A stretch of DNA of 64,000 nucleotides from Prorocentrum cordatum. Its lineage: Eukaryota; Sar; Dinophyceae; Prorocentrales; Prorocentraceae. The stretch's first letter is position 1; each line of letters opens with the position of its first letter. Below are positions 1-11,329 of this stretch, piece by piece. The translations under genes and the position numbers were made by a program. Location of the stretch: the NCBI GenBank assembly GCA_963575745.1, contig CAUYUJ010009857.1, forward strand, positions 1-64,000, in the 5' to 3' direction. The notes beneath the pieces are model-generated. The model worked only from the letters and a program-made list of their open reading frames with translations, did no database searches and had not been told where the DNA came from.

Positions 1-572
1 CGTTTACGACGTCTTAGGGAACCGAGAGGAGCACGGCAGACCAAGACGAGGAGCACGGCAGACCAGGCACCAAGAGCGCCCTCAAGACGACGGAAAGGAT
101 GACCAAGACGAGGAGCACGGCAGACCAAGACTAGGAGCACGGCAGACTATGCCCTAAGAGTGCCTTCAAGACGGCCGAACAACGGCAGACCCCATAGGAG
201 CACGGCAGACCACAGAAGAGCACGGCAGACCAACAGGAGCACGGCAGACCACACAAGAGCACGGCAGGCCACACAGGAGCACGGCAGACCACACAGGAAC
301 ACGGCAGACCACAAAGGAGCACGGCAGACCACACAAGAGCACGGCAGACCCCACAAGAGCACGGCAGACCCCACAAGAGCACGGCAGACCCCACAGGAGC
401 ACGGCAGAGCAGACCCAAAAGGAGCACGGCAGACCACACAGGAGCAAGGCAAACCACAGGAGCACGGCAGACCACACAGGAGCACGGCAGACCCCACAGT
501 AGCAAGGCAGACCCCAAAGGAGCACGGCAGACCACCGGAGCACGGCAGACCACACAGGAGTACGGCAGACCC
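1..572. repeat. 20-bp satellite array, unit GAGCACGGCAGACCACACAG
   Basis: About 25 head-to-tail copies of a 19-21 base unit with core GAGCACGGCAGACC. Long open frames on both strands here are by-products of the repeat and I do not call genes. The same array, on the same strand, recurs at about 20255-20670. Confidence 0.95.
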
Positions 573-574
573 CA

Positions 575-770
575 CCCCAGAGGTCGCTGACTTGCTAACG
601 ATAGGCCGGCAGTTTATCTTGCGCGCATCATTAGTCCGGAAGCTTTTGATCCTTTATCAATAGGCCGGAGGATTGTCATTCATATGTAAGAGCTGTATAT
701 ATATGCACATACATATATACAATTATACATATTTAATGCACATGCTATCAGAAAATCCAGCCAGCACAGC
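575..770. other. Unique spacer and AT-rich island beside the satellite
   Basis: Holds AGAGGTCGCTGACTTGCTAAC, then TTAGTCCGGAAG and ATAGGCCGGAGGA, then an AT-rich stretch with TATATATGCACATAC. The same three motifs occur at 20180-20260, but the first is inverted there while the other two keep the same strand. No coding seen. Confidence 0.7.
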
Positions 771-775
771 GCCAA

Positions 776-945
776 TTTCAACCAGCCAACAACCAACCAA
801 CCAACCAACAACCACCAACGACGACCAACCAACCAACCAACCAACCAACCAACCAGACAACAACCAACCAACCAACCAACCAACCAACCAACCAACCAAC
901 CAACCAACCAACCAACCAACCAACCAACCAACCACCACGCCAACA
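776..945. repeat. CCAA tetranucleotide array
   Basis: Nearly uninterrupted CCAACCAACC. A less regular version occurs at 19800-20045. The translated frames (PTNQ or WLVG repeats) are artefacts. Confidence 0.95.
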
Positions 946-1826
946 ACCACGACGCCCAACCACCGCAACGACGATCGCGCCGCGGCGGCGACAGCGGCAA
1001 GGGCGACGACGCGGCGACGGCGCCTTCGGCGGCGACGGCGGCGTCGACGGAGGCGACGGCAAAGACGACGACGATGACAACGACGGCGACGACGACCGAC
1101 GGCGACGACGACGGGCGACGGCGACGGCGGCGACGACAGAGGCGACGGCGACGACGGCGACAACGACGACAACGACGACAGGCGACGTACGACGGTGGTC
1201 GTCGTTGTCGCTGTCGCTGCCGCCGCGCGCCCGCTGGCCCGACGAGAGGGGGGAAGTCCCCTCTCGGCCGCGCGGCTGCGGCATGGCGCCCAAGGGCGGC
1301 GCCGAGGAGAGGGCGCGGCTCAGGCTGCCCTCTCTCCATCCTCCGTCGCCCTCCTTCTCGTCGTCGTCGTCGTCCTCCTCCTCCTCCTCCTCTTCCTCCC
1401 CCTCTCTCCCTCCCTCCCCCTCTCCCTCCCGCCCTCGCCCTGCCTCCCTGTTCTCCCCCCTCCCTCCCTGCCTCTATCCTCCCTCTTCCTCGTCCTCGTC
1501 CGTCTCCTCCTGGTCATCGTCTTTCTCTTCCTCGGTCCTCCTCCTTCCCCTCCTTCTCCTCCTCCATTCTCCTCGTCCTAATCGTCGCCATCCTCCTCCT
1601 TCTCGGTCTTCCAACTCCTCCTGCTCCTTTTCCTCCTCCTCCTCCTTTCCCCCCTCCTCCTCTCCCCCTTTTCCCCTCCTCCTCCTTTTCACCCCTCCTC
1701 CTTTCTCCCCTCCTCCTTTCCCCCTGTGCTGCTCCTCCCACTTCTCTTCTTAGCTCCTCCTCCTCCTCCTCCTCCTCTTCCTCCTCCTCCTCCTCCTCCT
1801 CCTCCTCCTCCTCCTTTCCCTCCTGA
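946..1826. repeat. GACGGC low complexity followed by TCC/CT tract
   Basis: First CGACGGCGACGA-type repeats (about 946-1200), then a pyrimidine-rich TCC tract to 1826. No convincing exon, although 1200-1330 is less repetitive. The pyrimidine tract directly precedes the first exon called for the next gene and may belong to its intron or upstream region. Confidence 0.7.
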
Positions 1827-4800
1827 GGGGCGCGGCGGCGCTCAAGGATGCGGTCATCCCATTCGTCACATCGCGTGCGTGGCTTCAGTACGGCACGCAG
1901 CCAGGTGGAACAACGAAAGCGAACCATCGATCGAGCGCGCCCGTCCGCCCGCGCTGCCCGCGCTCCGTTGAGGAGGGCTTGCCGTGGGTGGACGGGCGCG
2001 TTTGATCGAAGGTTCGCTTTCGATGTGCATCCCAGGGAACGACAGATTCACTCAAGAGTGCGTGGAGACGGTGCACAAGCACCACGAGGCGGGGCGGACA
2101 GGGGCAAAAGATGATGGCGATGAAGAGGAGGAGAGGGCGAGGGGGCAGGAGCGGAAGGAAGGGAGATGAGGACATGAAGGGTGAGGAGGACAAGGAGGAA
2201 GACAACGACGAGTGGCAGGAGGTAGCGGATGATGGCGGGCAGGAGGGCGATGAGGGGGAGCAAGGGCAGGAGAACAGGAGGATGAGAGCAGGACGACGCG
2301 GACGAGATCAATGAGGAACGTGACGATAATGACGGTGAGGATGAGAGAGAAGAAGATGAGGATGAGAGGGGGAGTATGAGGAGGAGTACGACGAGGAGGA
2401 GGGGATAGGAAAATGAGGAGGATGAAGATGAGCCGCCCACCCCCCAGCTCATCGCCGCCCTGGAGAAAGTATCGCCGAACTTCGCGCTGGACGCCAGCGC
2501 CACCGACACGTGCTTCGCTGAGATCGCTCGAGACAAGATGGGCGAGTTTCAGCTCGACGGGGAGGAGGCCAAGATATGGGCGAAGCAGAACTCGTTGAGG
2601 TCGTCAATGTTCAAATGGGGGGGGGGGTGAGGACGGGGGGCTTGCGACGGGGGGGCTTACGCCGTCGACGATCGACGATCGATGACGATCGTCGTTCGAC
2701 GATCGACGATCGACCGACGTCTCGTCGTCGACGTCGACGGCCGCCGATGGCGATCGTTGAGACGACGACAAAGATCGAGAGGAAGACGACGACCGTGACG
2801 ATGACGACGACGACGATGCGACGACGACGCAGCGCGCCCGATGTCACCTCGCACAGGAGCTGGTGCACCTCGCGTGATCGAGCTGGCTCCTCCTCCTCCT
2901 CCCTGCCCCCCCTCCGTGTCCTCCTCCTTCCCCTCCTGCCCATTTTTTTCCTCTCAGCCTCATCTCATCCTCCTCCTCCCCCTCCTCCTCCTCCTCCTCA
3001 CCCCCCCCTTCCGCCTTTGACCGTTTGGCTTAGCTCCTCCCCCTTCCTCCTTCTCCTGCCCTTTTTCTATCCCTCCCTCCTTGCATCCTCCTCCTCCTCC
3101 TCCTCCTCCTCCTCCTCATCCTTCTCCTCCGTAGGATGACCCCCCCCCCCCCCCCCCCCCCCCCCCCCGAGGTAGACATGCGTGTTTTGGTGATACCTCA
3201 GGTTGCGGAGCCTGTGCCGTAATCTCTACGACCCGAGGTCAAAGGAGTTGGCGCCGCACGGCAAGAAAGCCCCTCCGAAGTGGTGGCGCGAGCTTCGACG
3301 CCTCCAGGGACTCGGCGCCACGGTGGAGCCCGAGCCGAGCGGCGCCACGGGGGAGCCCGAGCCGAGCGGCGCCAAGGTGGAGCCCGAGAGCGGCGCCACG
3401 GTGGAGCCCGAGCCGAGCGGCGCCACGGGGGAGCCAGAGAGCGGCGCCAAGGTGGAGCCAGAGAGGAGCGGCGCCACGGGGGAGCCCGAGAGCGGCGCCA
3501 AGAAGGCTTCGACCCTCTTCCGCTCGACGTCGAAGTCGGGGGTGAAGATCGAGCTGCTCGAGAAGGCTCGACGGGGGAAGGATGAGGAGAGCAGAGGATG
3601 GTGGGCAAAAGGAGGAGAAGGATACGCAGGAAGAGGAGACAGTGAACCAGGGTCAAGGAGGAGGGAGAGGTGTAGGACGAGAAGGGTGATGAGGACGATC
3701 AAGAAGAGGGCGAGGAGGGTGGAATGTGGGGGAGGAGGAGGGCACCTGAGGAGGAGGAGGGTGAGGAGGAGGAGGAAAAGGAGGAGAAGGATAAGATTGC
3801 GGGGGGGAGGGAGGGAGGGAGGGGGGAGGGAGGGAGCAGATGAAGAGAGAAAGAGAGAGCGAGGGAGTGAGAGAGAGAGAGAGAGGGAGAAAGGATGGGA
3901 GGGAGGGAGTGATGGAAGAAGGGGCCGAGCGAGATAGAGACAGAGAGAGAGAGAGTGAGAGAGAGAGAGAAAGACAGATGGAGAGAGAGAGAGAGAGGGA
4001 GAGAGGAACAGAGAGAGTGGTGGAGGGAGGGACGCGGGCTGCGAAGGAGAATGGTGAGCTGGATGGCGTCTCAGCCCAAATCGTCGGAGGAGAACGAGAA
4101 GGAGAAGACTGAGGAGGGGGAGGAGGAGGTGGGTGAGGAGGAGGTGGAGGGGGATGAGAGGAGGGGAAGGAGGAGGAAGAGGAGGAGGAGGAGGAGGAGG
4201 AGGGGAAGGACGAGGATGATGAGAAGGAGGGTGTGGTGGTGGAGGAGGACGAGGATCAAGAGGGGGGACCCTCTGGAGCCAGGCCCTGGCTACGCTGAAG
4301 GACGGGTCCCACCAGTGGGGCGTGGCTTTCAAGGCGGACGGCCTCCAGAAGGCCCAGGTCAGCTACAGGGGCCGCTCCGAGCAGGATTCGAGAGATTTCA
4401 TGCTGGACCAGTGCAGGCTCGTCGTGGAGGGGAAGGTTCGGGTCGACGACGTGAAGGCGAACAAGCTGAGGTGGGAGCAGCAGCAGGCGGCGGGGTCGGC
4501 CTTCAAGAGGCCAGCGGCGGCGGTCTCCAAGAGGCCAGCGGCGGTCTCCAAGAGGCCATCGGCGGCAGAACGTGGCGATGATGACGAGGGGCCAGAAGAC
4601 GCCGATGGCCAAAGCCGTGGTGATGGCGACGAGGAGCCAGAAGAAGAACACGGCGATGGTGACGACGAGCCAGAAGAACACGGTGGTGGTGACGACGATG
4701 AGCCAGAAGAACACGGTGGTGACGACGATGAGCCAGAAGAACACGGTGACGCAGAGGGCGAGGGCGGCGAGGAGGAGACGCCAGAAGAGGACGCCGTCGA

Positions 4801-5546
4801 ATCCGAGGACGAGGAGATCCCCCCGCCCGTGCTCAAGCGCCCAGCCGCGCAGCAGCCCGAGGAGACGCCGCCGACGAAGAGGCCAGCCGTGCAGCCCGCG
4901 GCGAAGCCGAGGATGAGGCCAGCGGCGGCGGCGGCCGCCGAGTGCGACCAGGCGCCAGCGGCTGAGCAGCAGGACTGTACAATTCGAAAACCACCACGCC
5001 ATCATGAGGAGGGATGAAGGAGGAGGAGAATGAGGAACGCAAAAGGGTGCGGACCAGAGGTGAGGCGGAGGAGGACGGGGGGATCACGGGGCTGCAGGAG
5101 ACGGATGAGGATGGCGCGGATGAGGAGATGGATGGGTGGAATAGGAGGAGGAGGACCAGGAGGAGGAGGAGGTGGAGGAGGGGGAGGGGGAGGAGGAGGG
5201 GAAGAGGAGGATGGGCGAGGAGAGGAGGAGGAGGAGGAGGAGGAGGAGGAGGAGGGCGAGGAGGAGGAGGAGGAGGGGGAGGGGGAGGAGGAGGAGGAGG
5301 GAGGATGGGGGAGGATGAGGAGGAGGAGGAGGAGGAGGAGGAGAGGAGGAGGGGGAGGAGGAGGGGGAGGAGGAGGAGGAGGAGGAGGAGGAGGAGGAGT
5401 AAGAATAGGGGAATAGGAGGGGGGAGGAGGAGGAGGAGGAGGAAGAGGAGGGGCTGAGGAGGAGGAGGAGCTGCCAGCCCCAGGACGACAGCGACGACTC
5501 CGCCCCGCCCGAGATCGGCCTCCTGGCGCGCTTCGCAAGGACTTGA
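1827..5546 (+). CDS. Multi-exon gene for a KRPA-rich acidic protein, unknown function
   Basis: Proposed exons: about 1827-1904 (reads LKDAVIPFVTSRAWLQYG), 2036-about 2112 (NDRFTQECVETVHKHHEAG), 2458-2626 (LIAALEKVSPNFALDAS), 3202-about 3545 (KKAPPKWWRELRRLQ, then about nine GATVEPEPSGA-like repeats), about 4262-4975 (DGLQKAQVSYRGRSEQ, then KRPAAVSKRPAA and DDEPEEHGG repeats) and 5478-5546 (SAPPEIGLLARFART, stop). The first intron is phase 1 on both sides. Exon 3 ends in an 11-G run before GTGAGG, and its phase is one base off exon 4. The last junction could use a GA donor (CAG|GAC) or a GT donor. Introns are CCT-, GGA- or GA-rich. No ATG is identified, so the 5' end is probably missing. KRPA stretches recur in another gene of this window. 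I recognise no domain; a basic/acidic tail could suit a nuclear or RNA-binding protein, but that is inference. Confidence 0.62.
1905..2035 (+). mobile_element. Foldback element forming a complete intron
   Basis: The left arm from 1914 (CGAAAGCGAACC..TCGATC) and the right arm ending at 2023 (GATCGAAGGTTCGCTTTCG) pair over roughly 35 bases, including CGCGCCCGTCC. The borders are CCAG|GTGGAAC and CATCCCAG|GGAAC. CCAGG occurs at both ends, like a target-site duplication. Flanking frames join in phase (G plus GG). Confidence 0.7.
2880..3185. repeat. CCT tract and long poly-C in an intron
   Basis: TCC/CCT repeats end in an uninterrupted C run of about 28 bases near 3141-3168, upstream of acceptor TACCTCAG at 3201. 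Such a C run is prone to sequencing error. 2640-2870 is GACGATCG-like low complexity. Confidence 0.85.
3560..4060. repeat. Purine-rich intron: GGA, GGGA and GAGA repeats
   Basis: Purine-only stretches including GAGAGAGA (about 3850-4015) and GGGAGGGAGG (3795-3830), followed by GGA repeats to about 4255. Lies between exons 4 and 5 of the surrounding gene. Confidence 0.85.
5010..5477. repeat. GGA microsatellite intron
   Basis: GGAGGA repeat filling the space between the KRPA exon and the terminal exon. Purine on the coding strand, unlike the pyrimidine introns of the next gene. Confidence 0.9.
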
Positions 5547-6285
5547 TGTCGAAGTCCTTGCATCGAGCGGCCCAACGGGTTATGTGGGAGGTGGCCCTCG
5601 AGGGGGCTTCATCCCAACGAACTCCACGGCCTCTCTTCGCTTCTCCTCTTCTCCTCCTGGCAACTCCCCCCACCTCCTCTCGAGCAACTCCTCCCAACTC
5701 CTTCCCGCTGCCGCCCCCCTCCCCCGCCCTTCCCCTCGCGGGGATGGGGCGAGGGGAAGGGGGAACTCGAAATGCTCGATGGGCCGCTCGGCTTCGGCCG
5801 CCGCCTCCGTTCGACTTAGGCCTCGGAGCGCTGCGGACCAAATGGAGCGTGCAACGGCGGATCCCCGCATCGAAATTCTGGTATATACCTACCCGATGGG
5901 CCACTTAGCGCCCATGGCGATATCGCCGCCCTCATCGCGTAAACCACAGTCGAAATCCCGAGAGCAATGCGACGGCACCCATTGCCAAGGCTCGAACGCT
6001 AACCCTTGTTTGCGACGCTGGATTCCCAGCGAAACTCTGAAATCGGCTCGGTTGAAAGAAGCCGCGCTAAAGGTTACCCCGCCCCCCCGCCACCCACGGC
6101 CGAAAGCATGTTGATCGGCGTCGGGCTCACGAAGCCCACCTGAACAAAACCCCGTCGCCACGCTGGATCCAAGTCGAAACCCGACAACTTGAGAAATGCC
6201 CTCCTAAGCAAGTTCCGTCGTAGCCGTTCGGGCTTCGAGGCCGTTTGCGTCTCCCCCCGCCCCCCCCCCCCCCCGTCTCGCCAGC
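5547..6285. other. Intergenic region, no confident gene
   Basis: Contains a C/T-rich stretch (5640-5740) and mixed sequence. The segment at 5949-5980 (GAAATCCCGAGAGCAATG) matches the reverse complement of 47782-47810 closely, so it is a dispersed repeat. A C-run then GTCTCGCCAG lies just before the next ATG and would suit a trans-splice acceptor. Confidence 0.5.
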
Positions 6286-6289
6286 GCGA

Positions 6290-9200
6290 ATGGCTCCGCC
6301 GAAGAGCAAGGCCATGGCGGAGGAGCCAAGCTCCGTCGATGGCGGCGCGTGGAACCCGTGTTCTGACACGCAGCCCGACGACGCTCCGCTGGCTTGGGAC
6401 TTCCGCGAGAGCTGGACCGCCGAGGAGTGGCTGGCTTGGGAGCAGCAGGTGGGCGGCGTCGACGTAGCCGAGATGGCCACGCAAGAGTGGACAGAGTGGC
6501 AGGAGGCAGCACGCGCGGGCGACGCCGTCGAGGCAGCCGCGGCCGCGGAGCCCATCGAGCTGCCGTGCTCCGAGCTCGCTCAGCCTCCAGGCCAGCTTGT
6601 CCTCCTCTGAACGCCCCCCCCCTTCCTTCTCCTCCACCCCCTCCTCCCGTGGCCCCGTCCTCCTGTTCCTCCTTCCCCTCCTCCTCCTCCCCCTCCTCCT
6701 CCTCCTCCCCCCTCCCTCCTTCCTCCCTCCTCCTCCTCCGCCTCCTTCTTCTCTCCTGTCTCATCGTCCTCTTGCCACTCCCCGCCCCCCCGCCCATTGC
6801 CGCTCAGGGCTTGGATTTGAGCCCTCATCTTCTTCATTGCATCTATCTTCCACTCGCACCAGCTGAAATGTGACTCGATTCGCCCTTCCTCGAGGCCACC
6901 GATCCCCCTCCTCCTCCTCCTCCTCCTCCTCCTCCGCCGCCGCCTCCTCCTCCTCCTCCTCCCCCTCCTCCTCCTCCTCCTCCTCCTCATCCTCCTCCTC
7001 CTCCTCCTCCTCCCCCTCTTCCTCCCTCTCGGCATTCTCCTCCTCTTCCCCGTCCTCGTCGCCCTTATCCTCATCTCTTCGCGATGCTCGATCCTGATCC
7101 TCCTTCTCCTCCGCCTCATCTTCCTTCGCCCCTCCCTCGAGCCAGGCGACAATTTTCAGTTCGACCAGTTGGAGGACGGCGGCCAGCCAGAGACGTTCCT
7201 GGGCGCAGTTGAAGGTCAGGATCCTGGTCGTGCTCCTCGCAGCCCCGCCTCGCTGGCTGCGAAGAGACTCGGGGAGGAGCTCGACCAACTGGAGACCGCG
7301 GCGGCGCAGACCCAGGAGTTGGCAGCCGCCCTCTCGAGAGGGCCGCCGATCGACATCGACAATGCAGACGAGAAGTCCAGCGGCGCGCGCCAAGTTTCAG
7401 AGGACGAGGTCGACCATGAGGACGATGACGATGATTACCATCCGAACGACGAGGCCGAGTCGAGCTGTCACGAGGCGTCGGACGGTGAGGAGGACCCCTC
7501 GTGTGATACCCTCGTGCTGTTTGACCAGGACGACCTTGCGAGCTTCGCGCACAAAAGTCAGCCCAGACGGACGAGAACTATCAGCCGAAGCCGCTCGCCG
7601 AGAGGCGCCGAGGACGCGGTGGGCGACGGCGCAGGCGTCCAGAACGACGAAGGCAGGGGCAAAGGCAAGGGCAATGGCATCAGCACCATGAAGAGCAGGA
7701 GCGACGAGACCCTTGGAGGAGATGACGAGGACACCGCAGGGAAGGGCAAGAGCTCCCAGGACACTTGGGGCACTGGCAAGACTTCTCAGTACATGAAAAG
7801 CAAGGGCAAGGGCGCCGAGTACACCAAAGGCAAGGGCGTGGACGCCAAAGGCAAGGACAGGAGCTTTCGGGCCATGAAGGGCAAGGGCTTGAGCGCCAAG
7901 GGCACCGCGGGCAAGGACGAGGGCAAGCACTGCGAGCCGAAGAGCGACGCAATGGCGAGGGCGGCTTTAGAGAGCGGCGACACCCATCGGCGTTACAACA
8001 TCAAGGCGGAGGCAGCAGGGCCGACTTCGTCAAGATCCGCGCCGCAGACACCAGAATCGGATAGCTTGAGGCCAGCAACCATCACCCCAGACAAGCTCAG
8101 GCACGTGAAGAACGCAACCGCAGAGCTCGCGAAACAGGCGCTGGAGAAGGAGGAAATGCAGAAGGGCTGCTTGACTGGAGCGGCTTCGACCCTGGGCGAG
8201 GACGCGAGCGACCGCGGCTTGATGCGCAGGGCCATCAGGGAAGAAGGCACGTGCAGAGGCATGGCCGGCGATCTGGAGCTCGTCGAGTTGCAAGAAAAAG
8301 GTGGCATCTTCAAAATGCGGGGCGCTCTTGGGAACCAGTTCAAGAGAGAGGTTGAGAAAGGTGACACCCAGCTTGCGAAGGACTTTGCTCAATGCGAGGA
8401 TGAGATCGCGATCGCGGAGTTCAAAAAGAAGTGGGCTTCCGACAAGTGGGTTGCGCTGAAGGCCAAGCACAAGGATCGGATCGACAGCTACGACGAGAGC
8501 TTCATCAAGAGAGGAAAACTCCTCAGCGTGCTGAGGATGTGTTTCGAGGAGGGGGGGGCCCACAGGTCACGAGGACGAGGAGACCGTGAAGGCCGTATAC
8601 GGCATAGCGCAGCGGTGTTTGCAATTGGGCCACCCTTACGCACAATTGGACCCGCAGTCCAAGACGTTGAAATTCCTCTACTTCACGATGGAGTGGCGCG
8701 AGACGTTCAGGAGGAAGTGGGAGACATCGATTACCACAGATCATGAAGATGCTCCCAAGACGTCGTTGGCAGCTCGCTCAGCGAAGAAGCCCAAGCCCAT
8801 CAGCCCAGCAACAGCTGCACCACGCGAATCGAAAAAGCTCACGGGCGCGGCGGTGTCGGCCTTGAGCGGGTCAAAGGAGCTGCTGAAGAAGATCGATACG
8901 GTCGCGGAGTGGGCTTGGGGGAAGACCGACGACACCAGGGGCGCCATCGTGATCTTGAGGAAGGAGCTGCTCGCGGAGATCAAGAAGCACCCGCTCGCCG
9001 TCATGCTGAAGGACAACGTGGCCAGCCCTGAGGTTCTTGATCCTCCTCCTCCTCAGCCTCCACCTCCCCCTCCACCTCCACCTGTTGTTCATCCTCCCTC
9101 CTCACTCCCTTCCTCCTTCCTCACTCCCTTCCTCCCTCCTTCCTCCCTCCTCCTCCTCCCCCCTCCGTCGATCCTCCCTCCGCACTCCCTTCCTCCTTTT

Positions 9201-10102
9201 CCTCCTCCTCCTCCTCCTCCTCAGCCTCTCTCCCCCCACCCTTCCTCTCTCCTTCCCCTCCCCCCTTGCAGGGGGCAAGGGGGGGTGGGGGGGGGTGGGG
9301 CGGGGGGCCGAACGACTGGCTCCGATGTGAGATCGCAACGCCCCTCTTCCTCATCGCCTCCTCCTTCCCCTCCCGCCCTCCCTCCGTCCCGCCCTCCCTC
9401 CGTCCCCCCTCCCTCCGCCCTTCCCTCCTTCCCCCCTCCCTCCCTCCCTCCCTCCCTCCCTCCTCCTCGATCGATCGATCCTTCTCGAGATCCTCCTTCC
9501 CCTATCGATCCTCGCTGCTCTCCCCCATAGGTGCTCAAGCAGCTCGGCGACGCTGCGGTCCTGGAGCAGGCGGAGGCGATGAAGTCGCAGCTCGAGGCCT
9601 GGCGGGGGCGGGAATGATGGAGCGGGGGAGAGGCTAGAGAAGCAGAGCAGGAGAGGCAAGGATAGGGAGGAAGGAGCGGATCAGGAGATGAGATGATTCT
9701 GCAGGAGGCGGCAGAGCGGTCTCAACGTGCCGACAAGGGGGCCTGGCCAGCAGGAATTTCGAATGTTAAGAGGAGGAACCTAACAAGGATTGGAGGGCGA
9801 GATGAGGAGGAGTTGGAGGATCGAGGAGGAGGGGGGATCGTCGAGGTTGGATGAGGAGGACCTTCAACAGGACAGGGGGATCGAGGAGGAGGAGGAGCAG
9901 GAGGAGAAGAAGAAGAATGAGGAGGAGGAGGAGGAGGAGGAGGAGGAGAAGCAGCAGCACAAGAGAAGGAGGATCGGAGGACGAACGCTCGCCACAGGAG
10001 AAGACGAAGAAGCTGGCCGCGAAGAAGAGGACCACCGAGAGCGCGCACCAGATGCTGCAGGGGGAGCCCAGCTCGGCACGCAAGAAGGCCAGGCAGGCTT
10101 AA
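6290..10102 (+). CDS. Multi-exon gene for a charged GKGKG protein, one apparent frameshift
   Basis: Exon 1 starts at ATG 6290 (MAPPKSKAMAEEPSSVDGG), five bases after a pyrimidine-tract AG that could accept the spliced leader. Exon 2 spans 7146-9032: an acidic part (EDEVDHEDDDDDYHPND), an SR-like part (RTISRSRSPRG), several KGKGKG/AKGKG motifs, and a helical charged region (LEKEEMQKGC, EFKKKWASDKWVALKAKHK). At the G8 run 8551-8558 the frame breaks; with one G fewer it continues as TGHEDEETVKAVYGIAQRC and PYAQLDPQSKTLKFLYF. Exon 3 starts at 9531 after CCCCCATAG (VLKQLGDAAVLEQAEAMKS) and joins exon 2 in phase 0. The last exon ends at TAA 10102 (TTESAHQMLQGEPSSARKK). Introns are 6610-7145 and 9033-9530 (pyrimidine) and about 9610-9980 (purine). 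Function unknown; GKG-rich proteins are common in dinoflagellates. Confidence 0.72.
6610..7145. repeat. TCC-rich intron
   Basis: TCC/CCT repeats (6640-6765 and 6905-7060) with a less repetitive island at 6790-6880. No exon called in the island. Confidence 0.8.
9033..9530 (+). repeat. Pyrimidine-rich 498-nt intron
   Basis: Donor GAG|GTTCTTG, acceptor CCCCCATAG|GTG. The body is CCT/TCC and CCCTCC repeats with a short G-run island near 9285-9310. Reading frames on both sides meet in phase 0, which makes this one of the better-supported introns here. Confidence 0.75.
9610..9980. repeat. GGA-rich purine intron
   Basis: GAGGAGG repeats between exons 3 and 4 of the GKGKG gene. No independent coding seen. 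Confidence 0.7.
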
Positions 10103-10304
10103 CGAGACGGGGGGGGGGGCGCAAGCAGGCTGCTTCGCAGTACTGCGTGCGCGGGGTTTTCGCTTGTTAACGGCCAGCATATCCTCTCCCCACGATCTAT
10201 AGGACCGATCGGGTTCGGAGAGGGAGAGAGAGGAAAAAGAAGAGGAGCTGGAGGAGGATGAGGACGAGGAGAGGAAGGATGGTCGAAAACCAGATAAGAT
10301 CAAG

Positions 10305-10660
10305 CCTGCCTAAATTGCCGACTGCCGGCCTAAATGGCCGGCTGCCGGCCTAATTTGGAGCCCCCCGAGATCGCTGACCGATCGCTGATCGATCGCTGAT
10401 CTCGATCGCTGATCGATCGCTGATCCTCTCACCAAACACTGTAAAAACACAGGTAAAGTCATCGCTGATCGTTCAGTGATAGCTGACCCGATCGCTGATC
10501 GATCGCTGATCGATCGCTGATCATCGCTGATATCTGTTTTGTTGAAGATCCACAGGCCTTAGTATCAGCAGATCTCAAGACATTCGAGGATAATATATCC
10601 GATCCGATCAGCAGATCTTTAAGGTCTTTCAGCTGATCGCCGATCCTATCAGCAGATCTT
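10305..10660. repeat. GATCGCTGATC palindromic array
   Basis: Starts with CTGCCGGCCTAAATGGCCGG units, then many overlapping GATCGCTGATC/CGATCGCTGATC copies, interrupted at 10435-10475. Many GATC and ATCGAT palindromes. No coding. Confidence 0.9.
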
Positions 10661-10800
10661 CAGATCTGCTCGCCCACTTCTCAGTTTCGCTGGCCGTTGC
10701 GCGCTCCCAAGCCCTCGAGTCTGGCGCGGCGGCGAGAGGACGGCCGCGCGAGCCTTCTCGAGGAAGTTTCGCAGCGTCCTGGTGGGTTCGGGACAAATGA
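10649..10800 (-). CDS. Possible terminal exon, unknown product
   Basis: The minus frame reads TRTLRNFLEKARAAVLSPPR and ends at a stop at 10649. Composition is plausible for protein, but no partner exon is certain and the plus strand is also partly open. Confidence 0.3.
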
Positions 10801-10866
10801 AAGGTAGAGTGGAGCAGGGCCGAGGAGGTCCTCGACCCTTCCCCCCCGTCCAAAAGAGGGGCAGAC

Positions 10867-11260
10867 ATGCAGGCTGCCTTGCTGAGAGCAGGGGCGTCCA
10901 AGCAGGCATCTGTGACCTCTCTCCCTTTTCCCTCCGCCTCGCCCTCCTCTTGCCCCGCCTCGTCCTCATCCTCCTCATCTTCCTCCTCCTCCATCCTTCC
11001 TGCTCATCTTCCTCCTCCTCATCCCTTTCCACCTCGATCATCCTCCTCCTTCTCCCCATCCTTCCCTCCTCCTCCTGCTCCTGCTCCTCCTCCCCCTCCT
11101 CTTCCTCCCCCCCCCCCCCTCGTATCACCCTCCTCTTCCTCTTCCTCCTCCTTCTCCCCCCCCTTCCACCTCCCCCTCTCCCTTCCCCCTATCCTCAGCT
11201 TCTGGAGATCCAGAGGGGCCAGGCTGGCAGGGCGCCGTCGATTGACGAGGTCACCGACCC
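10867..11260 (+). CDS. Possible two-exon gene start, unknown product
   Basis: ATG 10867 reads MQAALLRAGASKQA; a GC donor (AAGCAG|GCATC) is possible. After a TCC tract, acceptor CTATCCTCAG precedes LLEIQRGQAGRAPSIDEV at about 11200-11258. Downstream exons are unclear. Confidence 0.3.
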
Positions 11261-11329
11261 TCGTCGATACCCTTCCCCCTCGCCTCCTCTTCTTTCTCGC
11301 CCTTCTTCATCCGCGTTCCTCTTGGATCC

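Noticed and set aside
1-572. CRISPR-like array
   Set aside because: No unique spacers; units are contiguous 19-21 base copies, and the window is clearly eukaryotic.
131-663. Long overlapping frames on both strands in the first 600 bases
   Set aside because: They follow from the 20-bp satellite, which lacks stops in several frames; composition is purely repetitive.
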